A DNA stretch of 64,000 bases from Sporosarcina aquimarina (GTDB taxonomy: Bacteria; Bacillota; Bacilli; Bacillales_A; Planococcaceae): the NCBI RefSeq assembly GCF_023715615.1, contig NZ_JAMBOM010000008.1, positions 1-64,000 on the forward strand. Direction: 5' to 3'. Of the stretch, positions 42,946 through 52,357 are shown piece after piece. The stretch's first letter is position 1. Each line of letters opens with the position of its first letter. Position numbers and translations under genes: made by a program. The notes under the pieces are model-generated. The model was not told where the DNA came from, did not search any database, and worked only from the letters and a program-made list of their open reading frames with translations.

Positions 42946-44442
42946 TTATTGTTTCAGCAACGCTTCTTTATCTAATACAGCTTCAATATATGTTTGCGGA
43001 TTGACCAATGTCGATGCCGCGTCATTTACAAATGGTGCAATCGCGTCAGCTCCTAACCCGATTGCGAGCGTCAAGATGCCAAGCATCACAATAGGTAGCA
43101 ACGTACGCTTCTTCAACACGACTTGTTCCTCGCTGCCGATGATTGCTTCCCCCATGAAACAGTTGAGGAAAACGCGCAATAATGAATACAACACGAACAA
43201 ACTCGACAGGAACGCTAGCGTCAGCAACACATACGTGTCTGCTTCAATCAGACCTTCACCGAGCAACACTTTCCCGATGAATCCACTGAATGGTGGAATT
43301 CCGGTGAGCGATAGCATAACGATGAAAAACAACCAACCCAATGCTGGATAGTTCCGTATCAATCCACTGAGCTCTCCAATTTTCGCCTTACCTGTCAATG
43401 AAATCATCAACCCTCCAGCTAAAAACAGCATCGCTTTTGCGACCATGTCATGTAAAACGTAATAAATTGAACCTTGCAACGCAAGTTCGTTTCCAGCAGC
43501 AAGCCCTACGAGGATGAATCCCACCGCAATGACCACGTTATAGGCTATGATTTGCCGGATATCATTTGATGAAAGTGCTCCGATACTTCCGCCAATTAGC
43601 GTCAATGCAGCCATGATTCCGATAATTGACTGCGTAATTTCCGGAGAATGATGAAACACAAGTGTGAACATACGGATTAGGGCATAAATCCCTACTTTCG
43701 TGAGCAAAGCGCCGAACAACGCTGCAATCGCTGCAGGAGGCGCGCTGTAGGAACCAGGGAGCCAAAAGTACAGCAACAACCCCGCTTTCAAACTGAAGAC
43801 GAGTAAAAAGATCAGACTAATTACCGTTAGCACTGGCCCTTGACCATTTTCAGCAACACGCTCTGCTAATTGCGCCATGTTGAGCGTCCCCGTTGCACCG
43901 TACAAATACGCAATCGCAAGGAGGAAAAACCATGAGGCTAGGACATTAATTGTAATATAAGTAAATGCTTCAACGAGCTGGACTTTACGTCCTCCTAGAA
44001 TCAAGAGCGCATACGACGCAAGCAACATCACTTCAAAACAGACGAATAAGTTAAAGACATCTCCCGTTAAAAATGAGCCGTTGACGCCCGCTAGCAAGAA
44101 AAGCATAAATGGATAGACATACATCTTCTCAAATGCTTCTCCAATCGTCGAAAATGCGTATAGCAAGATAATGCTTGTTACTGTTGCAGCAGCCGTAACT
44201 AGTAACAGTGCGAACGAATCTCCGACAAATAGAATGCCGTATGGTGGCTCCCAACCACCAAAATCCAATCGTAGAATGCCTTCAGATTGGATTCGCAACA
44301 ACAAGTACACACCGATTCCAGCAGAACTTGCAGTTGCTATGAAGCTGAGGGTGCGCTGCAGGATGAACGAATTGCGGAAGAATGTCAGCACAATCGCAGT
44401 AAGCAGCGGAATGAGAACAGGCATTACGAGTGCATTAGTCAT
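42946..44442 (-). CDS. mrpD: Mrp antiporter subunit D
   Basis: A 498-residue proton-translocating subunit homologous to complex I NuoM/NuoN with 14 transmembrane helices. Conserved Glu in CFEVMLLASYALL and Lys in LKAGLLLYFWLP lie in the proton path. ATG 44442 is preceded by AGGAGAG and overlaps mrpC by 8 bp; the open frame extends 30 codons further without a site. Confidence 0.94.
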   Translation of the reverse strand: MTNALVMPVLIPLLTAIVLTFFRNSFILQRTLSFIATASSAGIGVYLLLRIQSEGILRLDFGGWEPPYGILFVGDSFALLLVTAAATVTSIILLYAFSTIGEAFEKMYVYPFMLFLLAGVNGSFLTGDVFNLFVCFEVMLLASYALLILGGRKVQLVEAFTYITINVLASWFFLLAIAYLYGATGTLNMAQLAERVAENGQGPVLTVISLIFLLVFSLKAGLLLYFWLPGSYSAPPAAIAALFGALLTKVGIYALIRMFTLVFHHSPEITQSIIGIMAALTLIGGSIGALSSNDIRQIIAYNVVIAVGFILVGLAAGNELALQGSIYYVLHDMVAKAMLFLAGGLMISLTGKAKIGELSGLIRNYPALGWLFFIVMLSLTGIPPFSGFIGKVLLGEGLIEADTYVLLTLAFLSSLFVLYSLLRVFLNCFMGEAIIGSEEQVVLKKRTLLPIVMLGILTLAIGLGADAIAPFVNDAASTLVNPQTYIEAVLDKEALLKQ

Positions 44443-44773
44443 CGAATTCTCTCCTAACATCATCCAAATTATCCGCACCCGTTTCTCTGTAAATCCGGTA
44501 TGCGAGTACGAGGAGGAACGCGGTGACAGCAAAACTGATAACGATTGCGGTCAAAATGAGTGCTTGCGGAAGCGCATCAGAATATGTCGAACCTTCTTCA
44601 GTCAGTAAAGGAGCTCCCCCTTTTTTCAATCCGCCCATTGTAAGGATCAGTAAATGAATGGCATGAGAAAGGATCGCAGTTCCTAAAATGATCCGCACAA
44701 AATTTCGGGACAGCAGTAAATAGACCGCCACCATGACGAGAACGCCTACAAGTAATGTAATTAAGGTCTCCAT
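44435..44773 (-). CDS. mrpC: Mrp antiporter subunit C
   Basis: A 112-residue NuoK-like subunit with three helices; GLKKGGAPLL and DALPQALILTAIVISFA are the family motifs. It starts directly after mrpB. Confidence 0.94.
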   Translation of the reverse strand: METLITLLVGVLVMVAVYLLLSRNFVRIILGTAILSHAIHLLILTMGGLKKGGAPLLTEEGSTYSDALPQALILTAIVISFAVTAFLLVLAYRIYRETGADNLDDVRREFDD

Positions 44774-45199
44774 TCAACTCACATCCTCACTAATCGTCAA
44801 AAGAATTGTCACGACGACACCCACGACGGTAAGTGCAACGCCAGCTTCAAATAGTAGCACCATCGAAAGCTCTGTTACTCCAAAAACTGGCAACGCAAAA
44901 TCCCCTTTTGCCTGGTTCAAAAATTGATTGTTAAACAGCATAGGCACTGCACTACTTGCGACCGCTAGAAACACGCCAAGTCCCGCAATTTTCTTGAAGT
45001 CAAACGGAATTCCTTTATGAACTGTCTCAATATCGTACGTCATGTACAGCAACAGTAACGCCGAAGCGAGTACGAGCCCACCTGAGAATCCTCCGCCCGG
45101 GTCATTATGCCCGGAGATGAAGAGCTCAACACCGAACGTTAAAATGATGAACACAACAATTTTCGTGACAGTGCGCAAGATGACGTCATTGATTTTCAT
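44774..45199 (-). CDS. mrpB: Mrp antiporter subunit B
   Basis: A 141-residue MrpB with four helices and the GHNDPGGGFSGGLV signature near residue 30. The start at 45199 follows AAGGACGGTGACGGC; the frame is open for three more codons. It overlaps the 3' end of mrpA by 14 bp. Confidence 0.93.
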   Translation of the reverse strand: MKINDVILRTVTKIVVFIILTFGVELFISGHNDPGGGFSGGLVLASALLLLYMTYDIETVHKGIPFDFKKIAGLGVFLAVASSAVPMLFNNQFLNQAKGDFALPVFGVTELSMVLLFEAGVALTVVGVVVTILLTISEDVS

Positions 45200-47591
45200 T
45201 GCCGTCACCGTCCTTTTTATGTTTTAACTTGATCAACACATAGACACCAAGTCCACCGATCAACAAGACAACAATTTCGAGCATTGTATCAAACGCACGA
45301 AAATCCCCCAAAATCGCATTAACAATATTGCCCCCACCCGTGAGCGTTTTCGCATCCTCAAAGTACTCGGAAATCGGGTCGAACAAGCGATTCCCTTGAA
45401 CCATAAGCGCTGTGATGATGACAATTAGTCCTGATGCCACCGCGATGAACGCATTTAAAATCTTCACTGAACGACGTGGTCGCTCTTTCTTCCAATCCGG
45501 CATAAAGCGGAATGTCAACAAGAACAAAACTGTAGTTACCGTTTCTACAACGATTTGGGTAAGTGCCAAGTCGGGTGCCCGCAAGACGACGAATAGAAAT
45601 GCGACTGTAAATCCAAGGACACCATTCAGTAGAATCGCGATCAAACGAGAATTCACGAAAAGAATGGCAAGTGCTGCAGACATCATGACCATCACGAGAA
45701 TGTATTCATTGACCGTCACAACGGAATCCTCTGAAAAGTCAAACGCTAGACGCCAAACAAAACTCAACGCAATCCCCATCATTGCGATGAAAAACAGCAG
45801 AATGTACGTAAAATAACGATGCAAATGCCCCGTCATGTACTTATTCGTTAGGTGATAGGAGTTGCCTTCAAGCTGGATGAGCAACAACGCATAGATATTA
45901 TCGATTTTCCAACTGAATGGAGCAATTGTATAGATCCTTCTCCACTGTCGTAAGAAAATGTAGAGAATCGTACCGATTAGGATAATTCCAATCGTCATCC
46001 AAAGTGCCGGATTCAATCCATGCCAAGCTGCAATGTGCGGGACTAGTGATTCAGGATTTACAAACGACGGATATATCGCCGCCATTGCTGGTTTCAAAAT
46101 CCATTTCCCTAGTACGTTCGGGAAGAAGAACAGTCCTACAATCAGTCCCCCTAAAATGAATGGCGCAACGAGCATTCCAGGACGCGGATCATGCGCTCCC
46201 CGGTCGACCCATGCAGGCTGTTGCTGTTGGCGGCCAAAAAATGTTTGAAAAACGATAATCATGCAGTATACGAATGTAAAGACACTCGCTACCCATGCGA
46301 CAATCGGAATCCAAATGTGGACACCTGGTAACGCCAAGTGTTGCACAGCGAGACTCGCTTCCAAGAAGAGTTCCTTACTTAAAAATCCATTAAACGGAGG
46401 CAATCCCGCCATTGAAAAACTACCTGCAAGTGCAATCGTAAATGTAATCGGCATGAACACAGCGAGACCACCGAGTTTCCGAATATCCCGCGTCCCGAGT
46501 TCATGGTCTACGATTCCAATGATCATGAATAATGCACCTTTAAATGTGGAATGGTTAATTAAATGGAATAGTCCTGCAAACGCCGCGGCTGTATAGATGG
46601 TTTTATCCGACCCTGGGATGTCCAGCATGGCAGCTGAACCGATTCCAAGTAAACTCATGATCAATCCTAGCTGACTGATTGTTGAATAGGCCAGGAGCGC
46701 TTTTAAATCGTTTTGGCGAACTGCGTTGAACGAACCCCATAACAAGGTCAATAGCCCAACGAACGTCACTGAATAGAACCAAATTTCACTTTCACCGAAT
46801 ACAGGAATGAAGCGCGCAACAAGATAGATCCCAGCTTTGACCATCGTAGCCGAGTGTAAATAAGCACTGACCGGCGTCGGCGCTTCCATCGCATCTGGGA
46901 GCCAGATGTGGAATGGGAATTGTGCAGATTTCGTAAAAGCTCCAAGTAGAATAAGAAGCATCGCTGGGATGAAAAGCTCGTTCGTCGATAACATTTCTGC
47001 CATACCAATCATCTCTTGGATACTATAAGTCCCCGTCATTTGGTGCAACATAAGGAATCCGACGAGCATGCCAATTCCACCTGTCACTGTAATGAGCATT
47101 GCCTTTTTCGCACCAGCTCGAGAATTTTTCCGCTGATGCCAAAAAGCGATGAGCAGGAATGATGAAACACTCGTTAACTCCCAAAATACGTAGAGGACCA
47201 AGACGTTATCTGAAAAGACGACACCGAGCATGGAACCCATGAACAACAACAGATACATATAAAAACGACCAAGTGCTTCTCGTTCAGATAGATAATAAAT
47301 GGAGTACATGACAACGAGCGTCCCCATGCCTGTGATGAGCAATCCCAAAATCATACTGAGACCGTCTAAATGCGTGGTAAAGTGGATATCGGCAGCGTTC
47401 AACCACCGGATGGTGTAGAATAGGTTCTCGCCTGAAGCAAGTTTTGGAATCTGAAAACTAAGAATGACAAATAAAATCAATGGAACCGGTAATACCATCC
47501 AACCGATTTTCTTACTACGAACATATGTATAAAGAAATGGGACAAAAAGCGATGCCAAAAAAGGCACCAAAATAAGTATAGGAATCATCAT
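45186..47591 (-). CDS. mrpA: Mrp antiporter subunit A
   Basis: An 801-residue NuoL-like subunit, the same length as B. subtilis MrpA with this start. It has about 21 transmembrane helices; conserved Glu in VFWELTSVSSFLLI, His/Lys in GAFTKSAQFPFHIWLPDAMEAPTPVSAYLHSATMVKAG (split: FTKSAQFPFHIWLPDAM), and a C-terminal MbhE-like part. With MrpB-G it exchanges Na+ (and K+ or Li+) for H+, supporting alkaline pH and salt tolerance. The frame is open 58 codons upstream to 47765, but GGGGG lies 9 nt before the ATG at 47591 and homology starts there. A long structured leader precedes it. Confidence 0.94.
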   Translation of the reverse strand: MMIPILILVPFLASLFVPFLYTYVRSKKIGWMVLPVPLILFVILSFQIPKLASGENLFYTIRWLNAADIHFTTHLDGLSMILGLLITGMGTLVVMYSIYYLSEREALGRFYMYLLLFMGSMLGVVFSDNVLVLYVFWELTSVSSFLLIAFWHQRKNSRAGAKKAMLITVTGGIGMLVGFLMLHQMTGTYSIQEMIGMAEMLSTNELFIPAMLLILLGAFTKSAQFPFHIWLPDAMEAPTPVSAYLHSATMVKAGIYLVARFIPVFGESEIWFYSVTFVGLLTLLWGSFNAVRQNDLKALLAYSTISQLGLIMSLLGIGSAAMLDIPGSDKTIYTAAAFAGLFHLINHSTFKGALFMIIGIVDHELGTRDIRKLGGLAVFMPITFTIALAGSFSMAGLPPFNGFLSKELFLEASLAVQHLALPGVHIWIPIVAWVASVFTFVYCMIIVFQTFFGRQQQQPAWVDRGAHDPRPGMLVAPFILGGLIVGLFFFPNVLGKWILKPAMAAIYPSFVNPESLVPHIAAWHGLNPALWMTIGIILIGTILYIFLRQWRRIYTIAPFSWKIDNIYALLLIQLEGNSYHLTNKYMTGHLHRYFTYILLFFIAMMGIALSFVWRLAFDFSEDSVVTVNEYILVMVMMSAALAILFVNSRLIAILLNGVLGFTVAFLFVVLRAPDLALTQIVVETVTTVLFLLTFRFMPDWKKERPRRSVKILNAFIAVASGLIVIITALMVQGNRLFDPISEYFEDAKTLTGGGNIVNAILGDFRAFDTMLEIVVLLIGGLGVYVLIKLKHKKDGDGNENQ

Positions 47592-47850
47592 TTCGTCGTA
47601 CCCCCAATCAAAAAAGAAAACACGGGTCCTATCATCAGAGACTTCTAACGGACGGTGAAAGCCTGTAAAATCGTAGCAATACTTGTACGGGGTTTTCAAG
47701 AATCCATAGAAAAGTTTCCGTGACGGCTTGACGCGGACGCCAAAGCCGGCGATAATGAGTGCCATGTGCGTACAGTGAACAAGCCCGAAACTATCTTCTA
47801 GTTTCAGGACTACCGTTCAAACAGTGGCGTTTGTGTTTTTGGTTTCACCC
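47592..47850 (-). promoter_or_regulatory. Candidate structured regulatory leader of the Mrp operon
   Basis: The -10 TATACT at 47854-47859 puts the transcript start near 47847-47850, exactly at GGGTGAAACC, whose GGTGAAACC pairs with GGCTTTCACC at 47654-47663 (9 bp, one bulge) to close a domain of about 196 nt. Inside are hairpins at 47818-47833 (CAAAC/GTTTG), 47784-47808 (CCTGAAACTA/TAGTTTCGGG), 47724-47748 (CGGCTT/AAGCCG), 47693-47713 (TTTTC/GAAAA) and a long-range stem ACTGTACG/CGTACAAGT. Next comes a hairpin at 47626-47653 (GTCC-TTAGA/TCTGA-GGAC) and a T-rich tract TTTTCTTTTTT. I match it to no riboswitch class I know. Confidence 0.55.
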
Positions 47851-47853
47851 TAA

Positions 47854-47859
47854 AGTATA
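47854..47859 (-). promoter_or_regulatory. -10 box of the Mrp operon
   Basis: TATACT on the minus strand. The sequence 17 nt upstream (GTGCGA) is a poor -35, so an activator or a different spacing may be involved. Confidence 0.5.
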
Positions 47860-47946
47860 CACAATATTTACATCAATCGCACTTGAGACGATGCGCAAGT
47901 GTGTGTGATGGCCTAGTATTCGGATTCTATGGAGGTGGAGGACTAC

Positions 47947-48621
47947 ATGGGAAAAGTGAAAGGACGCATGGATGAGAGCATCCTCGTCTGTGTGTATTAC
48001 GGACCTAACGGAGAGCGACTTATTCGTCGTGGTCATCAGATGGCAAGCGCAATGGACTGCCCTCTTTACATTTTAACAGTCGATCCACGACCATTAGATG
48101 ATATGGATGCAGACAAATCGGATTACATTGACAGATGGCGTGAGCTTGCGGATGAATTTGAAGCAGAAGAATTCATTGTACGGGATAACGAAAGTAGACC
48201 CACCGCAAAAGTGATTAAACAAGTCGCACACGACCGGAATGTCACTCAAATTATTATCGGACAAACCGCGCAAAGCCGATGGGAAGAAATTACGAAGGGT
48301 TCGTTTATGAACGTCTTGTTGCGTGAAATTACGTTCGTCGATTTCCACGTTGTATCGGTCGCACGTTCTATTAAGCATGATGTCGAGGGACTGTTCGAAA
48401 AGGGATTACGAGCCTATCTGACGGATGATGGCGAAGGCTTCCGTATCACGTTCAACTATACAAAAGATGCTCGATTTGAAGGGATTTTCTTTAAAGAGAC
48501 CGGAACCGACTTCAATAATGGCATCTTTAAATTCATGCATGACGGAAAGATGTGCCAGGTGAGAATTACAGATGATCGCGTTGAGGATCCATCTCTGGTC
48601 AGTTGTAAAATCGATGTATAA
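47947..48621 (+). CDS. Orphan universal stress domain protein (KdpD N-terminal-like)
   Basis: A 224-residue soluble protein. Residues 8-135 are a universal stress protein domain of the type found in the K+-sensor kinase KdpD (ESILVCVYYGPNGERLIRRGHQMA, split: LVCVYYGPNGERLIRRG; IIIGQTAQSRWEEITKGS). The remaining 90 residues are a beta-rich tail with no match I recognise. There is no kinase domain. GGAGG lies 5 nt before ATG 47947. It is divergent from the Mrp operon, so a link to monovalent-cation homeostasis is plausible but inferred. Confidence 0.75.
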   Translation: MGKVKGRMDESILVCVYYGPNGERLIRRGHQMASAMDCPLYILTVDPRPLDDMDADKSDYIDRWRELADEFEAEEFIVRDNESRPTAKVIKQVAHDRNVTQIIIGQTAQSRWEEITKGSFMNVLLREITFVDFHVVSVARSIKHDVEGLFEKGLRAYLTDDGEGFRITFNYTKDARFEGIFFKETGTDFNNGIFKFMHDGKMCQVRITDDRVEDPSLVSCKIDV

Positions 48622-48633
48622 CCATAGGAAAAA

Positions 48634-48666
48634 GCAGAGAGTGCCGAAGCGCTCCCTGTTTTTTTG
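48634..48666 (+). terminator. Terminator after the USP-domain gene
   Basis: GCAGaGAGTG/CGCTCcCTG hairpin followed by seven Ts on the plus strand. Confidence 0.85.
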
Positions 48667-48681
48667 TTGCTATTGCTATTC

Positions 48682-49599
48682 TTACTCCGCACATTCTCCA
48701 ACAATTTTCACTTCGCGTTCGAGCTCTACACCGAAACGCTTTTTCACTTCTGCTTGGACCATTTCAATGGTTTGAATGTAGTCTGTTGCCGTTGCATGAT
48801 TTTTGTTGATGATGAATCCCGCGTGTTTGGTTGAGACCTCTGCTCCACCAATTCCTTTTCCTTGAAGCCCGCTGTCCTGAATCAGTTTCCCAGCGAAAAA
48901 CCCGGGCGGTCGTTTAAATACACTTCCTGCCGACGGATATTCAAGAGGTTGCTTCGATTCACGCAAAAATGTCAATTCTGCCACTTTCGCATCGATCGTC
49001 TCTTGATCACCAAACTGGAGTTCGAAGTCTGAAGATACAACGAAATATCCTTCGTCAGCGATAATACTTTTTCGATAACCCAGTCCAAGTTCCTCTTTGG
49101 TTAAAACAAAAATTTCCCCTTTACGATTCATAAGGGTAGACTTTACGATGATGTCTTTAATCTCCCCGCCATAGGCTCCAGCATTCATTGCCATCGCGCC
49201 TCCGACAGATCCCGGAATGCCACAAGCAAATTCAAATCCAGTGAGTCCAGCTGCAGCGGATGCTTTGGATACATCGATAATATGTGCACCAGCTTCAGCG
49301 TGTACGTGTGTTCCATTGACAGTAATTACATCCAACTTCACAGGATGCAATACGATGCCACGAACTCCGCCATCGCGAACGACCATATTGGATCCGTTTC
49401 CAAGTAACAATAACGGGATATCATGTTCATATGCATAACAGACAGTCGTCTGCATTTCTTCTACTGTTTGCGGAATTACAAGTAAATCTGCGTGCCCGCC
49501 TAATTCAGTTTTTGTATAAGCTGAAAGGGATTCATCCAGCAAAAGCTGCCCCTTAGTAATCTTCGTTTGTAAATCAGCAAGCCATTGTTGCTTAGCCAT
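48682..49599 (-). CDS. murB: UDP-N-acetylenolpyruvoylglucosamine reductase
   Basis: A 305-residue FAD enzyme that reduces enolpyruvyl-UDP-GlcNAc to UDP-MurNAc. FAD motifs GNGSNMVVRDGG near 77 and GIPGSVGGAMAMNAGAYG near 137; the type II sequence YPSAGSVFKRP supplies the catalytic serine. ATG 49599 follows GGGTTGGGTGGA; the open frame is three codons longer. Confidence 0.96.
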   Translation of the reverse strand: MAKQQWLADLQTKITKGQLLLDESLSAYTKTELGGHADLLVIPQTVEEMQTTVCYAYEHDIPLLLLGNGSNMVVRDGGVRGIVLHPVKLDVITVNGTHVHAEAGAHIIDVSKASAAAGLTGFEFACGIPGSVGGAMAMNAGAYGGEIKDIIVKSTLMNRKGEIFVLTKEELGLGYRKSIIADEGYFVVSSDFELQFGDQETIDAKVAELTFLRESKQPLEYPSAGSVFKRPPGFFAGKLIQDSGLQGKGIGGAEVSTKHAGFIINKNHATATDYIQTIEMVQAEVKKRFGVELEREVKIVGECAE

Positions 49600-49819
49600 T
49601 CCACCCAACCCTTTCGAATGTACGTACCACTATTACAGTATGCTGTGAATCGAGTGATTTGACAAGAGGTACGGACATGTTTTCTATATAGTTCTATTCT
49701 ACTCGTTCTCCATGAACAATTGATGAGAATTCGTGTATTTTCAATCCACTCTGTTAAATCTTTTGATTTCTGGCGAAGATGGACTTATATGAACTTAATG
49801 AACACGGAGGGAAATCACT

Positions 49820-51202
49820 ATGTTGAACTCACTCTGGCTAGAAACAGCCTATCCCCGTGACACCTATCTCCCACCCTCTTCGGATACGACATGCGATGTT
49901 TGCATTATAGGAGGTGGATTATGCGGTCTCACAGCAGCTTATTTGTTAGCGAAAGCCGGTAAAAAAGTGCTATTGCTTGAAAAGGATCGAATTCTTGAAG
50001 GAGCTTCCGGAAATACAACTGGGAAACTAACGACGCAACATGATTTAGTCTATGCTGACCTCCTGAAGACATTCGGCACAGAATCCGCAACAGTCTATTA
50101 TAAGACGAACGATGCGGCGATTCGGTTCGCACAGTCCATTGCTGAAGGTGACGAACTGCGCTCAACGAATTCTGTACTGTTCGCAAGTACTGACAGTGGA
50201 GTGGCTGCTTTAAGGAAAGAAGCGGATGCCTATAAAACACTTGGCATTCCATTTGACCGACGTTTAAATTGTGAATTACCACTCTCCGTTAAAGAAACAC
50301 TTACGTTAAGTAATCAGGCACAGCTCCATCCCGTCCGATATGGTCAGCATATTGCAAAGCTTGCTGTTTCTGAAGGTGCACAACTGTGCGAGAAATCAGA
50401 TGTTCGTTCCATGGACCTGAAAGAGAAGTCTCTCCAACTCGCATCTGACATTGTTATTAACTTTGATGAACTTCTGTTATGTACACATTATCCAATTGAA
50501 GCGCTACGTGGCATGAACATTTTGAAGTTAGAAGTCAAACGCTCCTATCTGCTATCCGCACCCGCTGATATGCCTTTGCAAAGCCAGTACTTATCTGTGG
50601 ACGGACCCAAACGTTCCATTCGAACTGTATTCATCGACGGTCGTCCTCACTTTTTACTCGGGGGTGAGGATCATAAAGCAGGTGTCACAAGCGATACAGA
50701 CCTGCATTACAAACGACTTGCCGAAGAGCTACAATCCGTCTATCATCTAGGGGAACCGATCCATACTTGGTCCGCACAAGATCCTTCAACTCCGGATTTA
50801 ATACCTTATGCAGGACCTATTACAGCCTCGATGCCATATGTTCATATTTGTACAGGATTCCGTAAATGGGGAATGACAAATTCCCTCGCAGCCGCCCAAA
50901 TTGTCACTGACCAGATTACAGGTCAACCGAACCCTGCCATCTCGCTTTACGCACCTGATCGCACTGGGTTCGGTACACTTTTACTACAGGCTTTGAAAAC
51001 GACAGGATTTGTATTAAAGGAATTTACCGGCGGTCACTTGACTCGTACCGATGCTCCTATTTGTACGCACATGGGATGTCGCACCCGCTGGAACAAAGGT
51101 GATGAAACCTGGGATTGTCCATGCCATGGCTCCCGTTTTAGAAAAGATGGTTCTGTATTAGAAGGTCCCGCAACACGTCCACTCGATTTGAAAAAGGACT
51201 AG
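49820..51202 (+). CDS. FAD-dependent oxidoreductase with C-terminal Rieske domain (YhfW-like)
   Basis: A 460-residue two-domain protein. Residues 28-58 hold the FAD-binding CIIGGGLCGLTAAYLLAKAG dinucleotide fold of the D-amino-acid-oxidase (DAO) family. The C-terminal 70 residues hold a Rieske [2Fe-2S] site: CTHMGC, then CPCHGSRF, i.e. the Cys-His...Cys-His ligands. B. subtilis YhfW has the same plan. Substrate unknown. CGGAGGGAAAT precedes the ATG. It ends in a short repeat region before a shared terminator. Confidence 0.88.
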   Translation: MLNSLWLETAYPRDTYLPPSSDTTCDVCIIGGGLCGLTAAYLLAKAGKKVLLLEKDRILEGASGNTTGKLTTQHDLVYADLLKTFGTESATVYYKTNDAAIRFAQSIAEGDELRSTNSVLFASTDSGVAALRKEADAYKTLGIPFDRRLNCELPLSVKETLTLSNQAQLHPVRYGQHIAKLAVSEGAQLCEKSDVRSMDLKEKSLQLASDIVINFDELLLCTHYPIEALRGMNILKLEVKRSYLLSAPADMPLQSQYLSVDGPKRSIRTVFIDGRPHFLLGGEDHKAGVTSDTDLHYKRLAEELQSVYHLGEPIHTWSAQDPSTPDLIPYAGPITASMPYVHICTGFRKWGMTNSLAAAQIVTDQITGQPNPAISLYAPDRTGFGTLLLQALKTTGFVLKEFTGGHLTRTDAPICTHMGCRTRWNKGDETWDCPCHGSRFRKDGSVLEGPATRPLDLKKD

Positions 51203-51216
51203 CGTTAAATTGTGGA

Positions 51217-51294
51217 ATCGGCATTATGAGTTGCGTAATCGGCAATACCAAAGCTTATATCGGAAGTTTCAAGGAATAATCGGAATCCGAACAC
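51217..51294. repeat. Short degenerate 20-21-bp repeat array E (4 units)
   Basis: Four copies of ATCGG start at 51217, 51238, 51259 and 51279, i.e. 21, 21 and 20 bp apart, in the gap after the Rieske-protein gene. The first unit contains TTATGAGT, like the core of the other arrays. Units are otherwise dissimilar, so this is a weaker case. Confidence 0.5.
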
Positions 51295-51315
51295 AATTCA
51301 ACAGATAATTCCACT

Positions 51316-51362
51316 AAAAAAGCTGTCTGGTTAGTGAACACGTCACTCTCCAGACAGCTTTT
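51316..51362. terminator. Bidirectional terminator
   Basis: AAAAAAGCTGTCTGG and its complement with T-runs both ways, between convergent genes. Confidence 0.9.
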
Positions 51363-51370
51363 CATCATTT

Positions 51371-52297
51371 TCACTTAAACGCTTCTGTTAATACCGGAAC
51401 GATCTGCTTCTTGCGCGATACAATTCCCTTTAATATCGCCATGTCATTTGCCGGTACTACGTTAAACGCCGTCATTGCAGCAAAAGCTTTCTCACCAATT
51501 GCAATTGCAATTGAATCATTGTTAATAATATCCGTAATGACAAACAAGAATAAATCAAGCTTCTTCACAGATACTACTTTCGTCAACAGTTCTGTTAACT
51601 CTTCCTTACGATTCAACACGTCATTCAGATCGACTGCATTCACTTGCGCAATTTCCATCGTTACATCACCGACTTCAAAAGTCTTCGCGTCGAGTGAAAT
51701 GAGTTCTTCCAATGTTTTACTGCTAAGATCCGCACCTGCTTTAAGCATGTCCAATCCGTAAATGCTTGCGTCCACACCTGCAATATCTGCAAGTTCTTCA
51801 GCTGCTTTTCTGTCTTCTTCAGTAAACGTCGGTGACTTGAACAACAACGAATCCGAAATGATTGCCGATAGCATGAGTCCCGCAATGTTTTTAGGTATAT
51901 CTACACCATGCTCTTTGAACAACTTGTTTAAAATGGTTGCTGTACATCCTACCGGTTCGGCGCGATAGTAAAGCGGATCACTCGTTTGGAAATTTGCAAT
52001 TCGGTGGTGGTCAATAACTTCAAGCACTTGAACGTCTTCTATATCAGCCGCACTTTGCTGCTTTTCGTTATGGTCGACTAAAATAACTTGAGTCGCTTCT
52101 GTTGCCACTCGATCGAGTTGTCGTGGTGCTTCAAAACCAAATGTTTCCAACGCAAATGCAGTTTCTTCAGATACACTGCCAAGTCTTACAGCTTCTGCGT
52201 CCACCCCGATTTGCTGTTTCAAATATGCGTATGTAATCGCAGAAGCGATTGAATCCGTATCGGGATTTTTGTGACCAAATACAAGTACTTTTTTCAT
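51371..52297 (-). CDS. ppaC: Manganese-dependent inorganic pyrophosphatase
   Basis: A 308-residue family II pyrophosphatase of the DHH superfamily. Metal-site motifs: [10 protein letters not shown] at residues 8-17, VDHNE near 75 and VIDHHR near 95; C-terminal DHHA2-type domain ends with [10 protein letters not shown]. It hydrolyses PPi made by biosynthesis. GGAGGT lies 8 nt before the ATG. Confidence 0.96.
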   Translation of the reverse strand: MKKVLVFGHKNPDTDSIASAITYAYLKQQIGVDAEAVRLGSVSEETAFALETFGFEAPRQLDRVATEATQVILVDHNEKQQSAADIEDVQVLEVIDHHRIANFQTSDPLYYRAEPVGCTATILNKLFKEHGVDIPKNIAGLMLSAIISDSLLFKSPTFTEEDRKAAEELADIAGVDASIYGLDMLKAGADLSSKTLEELISLDAKTFEVGDVTMEIAQVNAVDLNDVLNRKEELTELLTKVVSVKKLDLFLFVITDIINNDSIAIAIGEKAFAAMTAFNVVPANDMAILKGIVSRKKQIVPVLTEAFK

Positions 52298-52357
52298 GAA
52301 TGAATACCTCCTAAGTTCTTTACCTGTTGCAACTCTCTTATCTTACCATCACAACAA

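Noticed and set aside
49660..49720. Sigma-A promoter TTGACA ... TATATA before the Rieske oxidoreductase gene
   Set aside because: Spacer is 20 nt, and the site is over 100 nt from the start; not strong enough to list as a feature.
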